Positions 63,778 through 64,000 of a stretch of DNA of 64,000 nucleotides are shown piece by piece. Where the stretch lies: positions 2,716,746 through 2,780,745 of the forward strand of contig NZ_JAERQZ010000001.1 in NCBI RefSeq assembly GCF_016735515.1, given 5' to 3'. Each line of letters opens with the position of its first letter. Within the stretch, counting starts at the first letter, position 1. Under the pieces are notes generated by a model. It was not told where the DNA came from, made no database searches, and saw nothing but the letters and a program-made list of their open reading frames with translations. A program made the translations under genes and the position numbers. Source of the DNA: Piscinibacter sp. HJYY11. Lineage in GTDB: Bacteria > Pseudomonadota > Gammaproteobacteria > Burkholderiales > Burkholderiaceae_C.

Positions 63778-64000
63778 ATGCCCACGCTACGCCCTCGCCA
63801 CCTGCCCCGCCAGCGCCAGCCCGAGCTGGAGCTCGACTACGCCCGCCCCACCTCGCTCGGCTACGAGGCCGCCGAAGACATCGGCATGCTGCGCTGCCTG
63901 TCGCACGGCTTCCCCACGCCGCTCGCACGCTGGCACTTCCACGACGAGTACGAGCTGCACCTCATCACCGCCACCTCGGGCAAGGCTTTCGTCGGCGACT
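63778..64000 (+). CDS. AraC-type regulator, N-terminal part (cut by window edge)
   Basis: The first 74 codons show a cupin-type sensor domain: LARWHFHDEYELHLITATSG, common in AraC-family regulators of sugar-alcohol operons. The DNA-binding domain would lie beyond the window. It follows the polyol operon by 41 bases in the same direction and is probably its activator. Confidence 0.65.
   Translation, partial: MPTLRPRHLPRQRQPELELDYARPTSLGYEAAEDIGMLRCLSHGFPTPLARWHFHDEYELHLITATSGKAFVGD

Overview
The window is a very GC-rich, gene-dense bacterial chromosome segment. Gene content and order (vanAB, pobA, a Liv-type ABC set, ssu sulfonate genes, ExbB-ExbD-ExbD-TonB, a D-arabinitol/mannitol-type ABC operon) point to a betaproteobacterium of the order Burkholderiales, probably near the Rubrivivax/Leptothrix/Rhizobacter/Roseateles group. 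That placement is inferred from family recognition, not from a search. I saw no rRNA, tRNA, CRISPR array or insertion sequence.

Layout. (1) 1-3.1 kb: the 5' part of an ornithine aminotransferase gene, a divergent Lrp/AsnC regulator, then an IclR regulator followed directly by pobA (4-hydroxybenzoate 3-monooxygenase). (2) 3.3-7.9 kb: a complete branched-chain-type ABC transporter (livF, G, M, H and a binding protein), probably for an aromatic or organic acid. (3) 8-13.5 kb: a RidA protein with a divergent LysR regulator, the vanillate demethylase cluster vanA-vanR-vanB with an operator ahead of vanA, and a divergent MetE-like methyltransferase. (4) 13.5-22.1 kb: five co-directional genes coding for two NMT1-type periplasmic binding proteins, a membrane PAS-GGDEF protein and two histidine kinases. 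There is no permease or ATPase, so this looks like a dedicated sensory system. (5) 22.3-27.2 kb: DUF1810 protein, PQ-loop protein, an SBP-permease fusion of the osmoprotectant type, a membrane LytTR regulator, an alpha/beta hydrolase and a SnoaL-like protein. (6) 27.2-36.4 kb: two minus-strand blocks for organosulfur or related compounds. One is Rieske oxygenase - binding protein - deaminase. The other is ssuE-ssuA-ssuA-ssuD-ssuC-ssuB-TOBE-hydrolase. (7) 36.5-39.6 kb: YitT protein, hydrolase-LuxR fusion, small membrane protein, Tat-exported dienelactone hydrolase.

(8) 39.7-49.9 kb is the most interesting part. An SfnR-like sigma54 activator without a sensor domain (39753-40931) lies divergent from a six-gene operon: TonB-dependent receptor, DUF1549/DUF1553 protein with a CxxCH motif, DUF1501 protein with a Tat signal, peroxiredoxin, SMP-30-like beta-propeller and cytochrome c'. 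A near-perfect sigma54 -24/-12 element (41119-41134) precedes the operon and rules out the first ATG of the receptor. A second good sigma54 element (30004-30020, minus) precedes the Rieske operon, and a weak one precedes ssuE. My working hypothesis is a sigma54/SfnR-type, sulfur-starvation regulon that includes an undescribed outer-membrane-uptake and periplasmic-oxidation pathway.

(9) 49.9-50.3 kb: an intergenic stretch packed with nested inverted repeats, ending in the terminator of the minus-strand exbB-exbD-exbD-tonB operon (50.3-52.7 kb), which could energise the receptor. (10) 53-58 kb: SDR protein with a degenerate active site, SRPBCC protein and divergent MerR, response regulator, ankyrin protein, metallo-beta-lactamase-fold hydrolase and divergent MerR, and an endonuclease/exonuclease/phosphatase-family protein. 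The two MerR intergenic regions share the same operator core. (11) 58.2-64 kb: a polyol ABC transporter, a polyol dehydrogenase of the D-arabinitol type, and the start of an AraC-type regulator.
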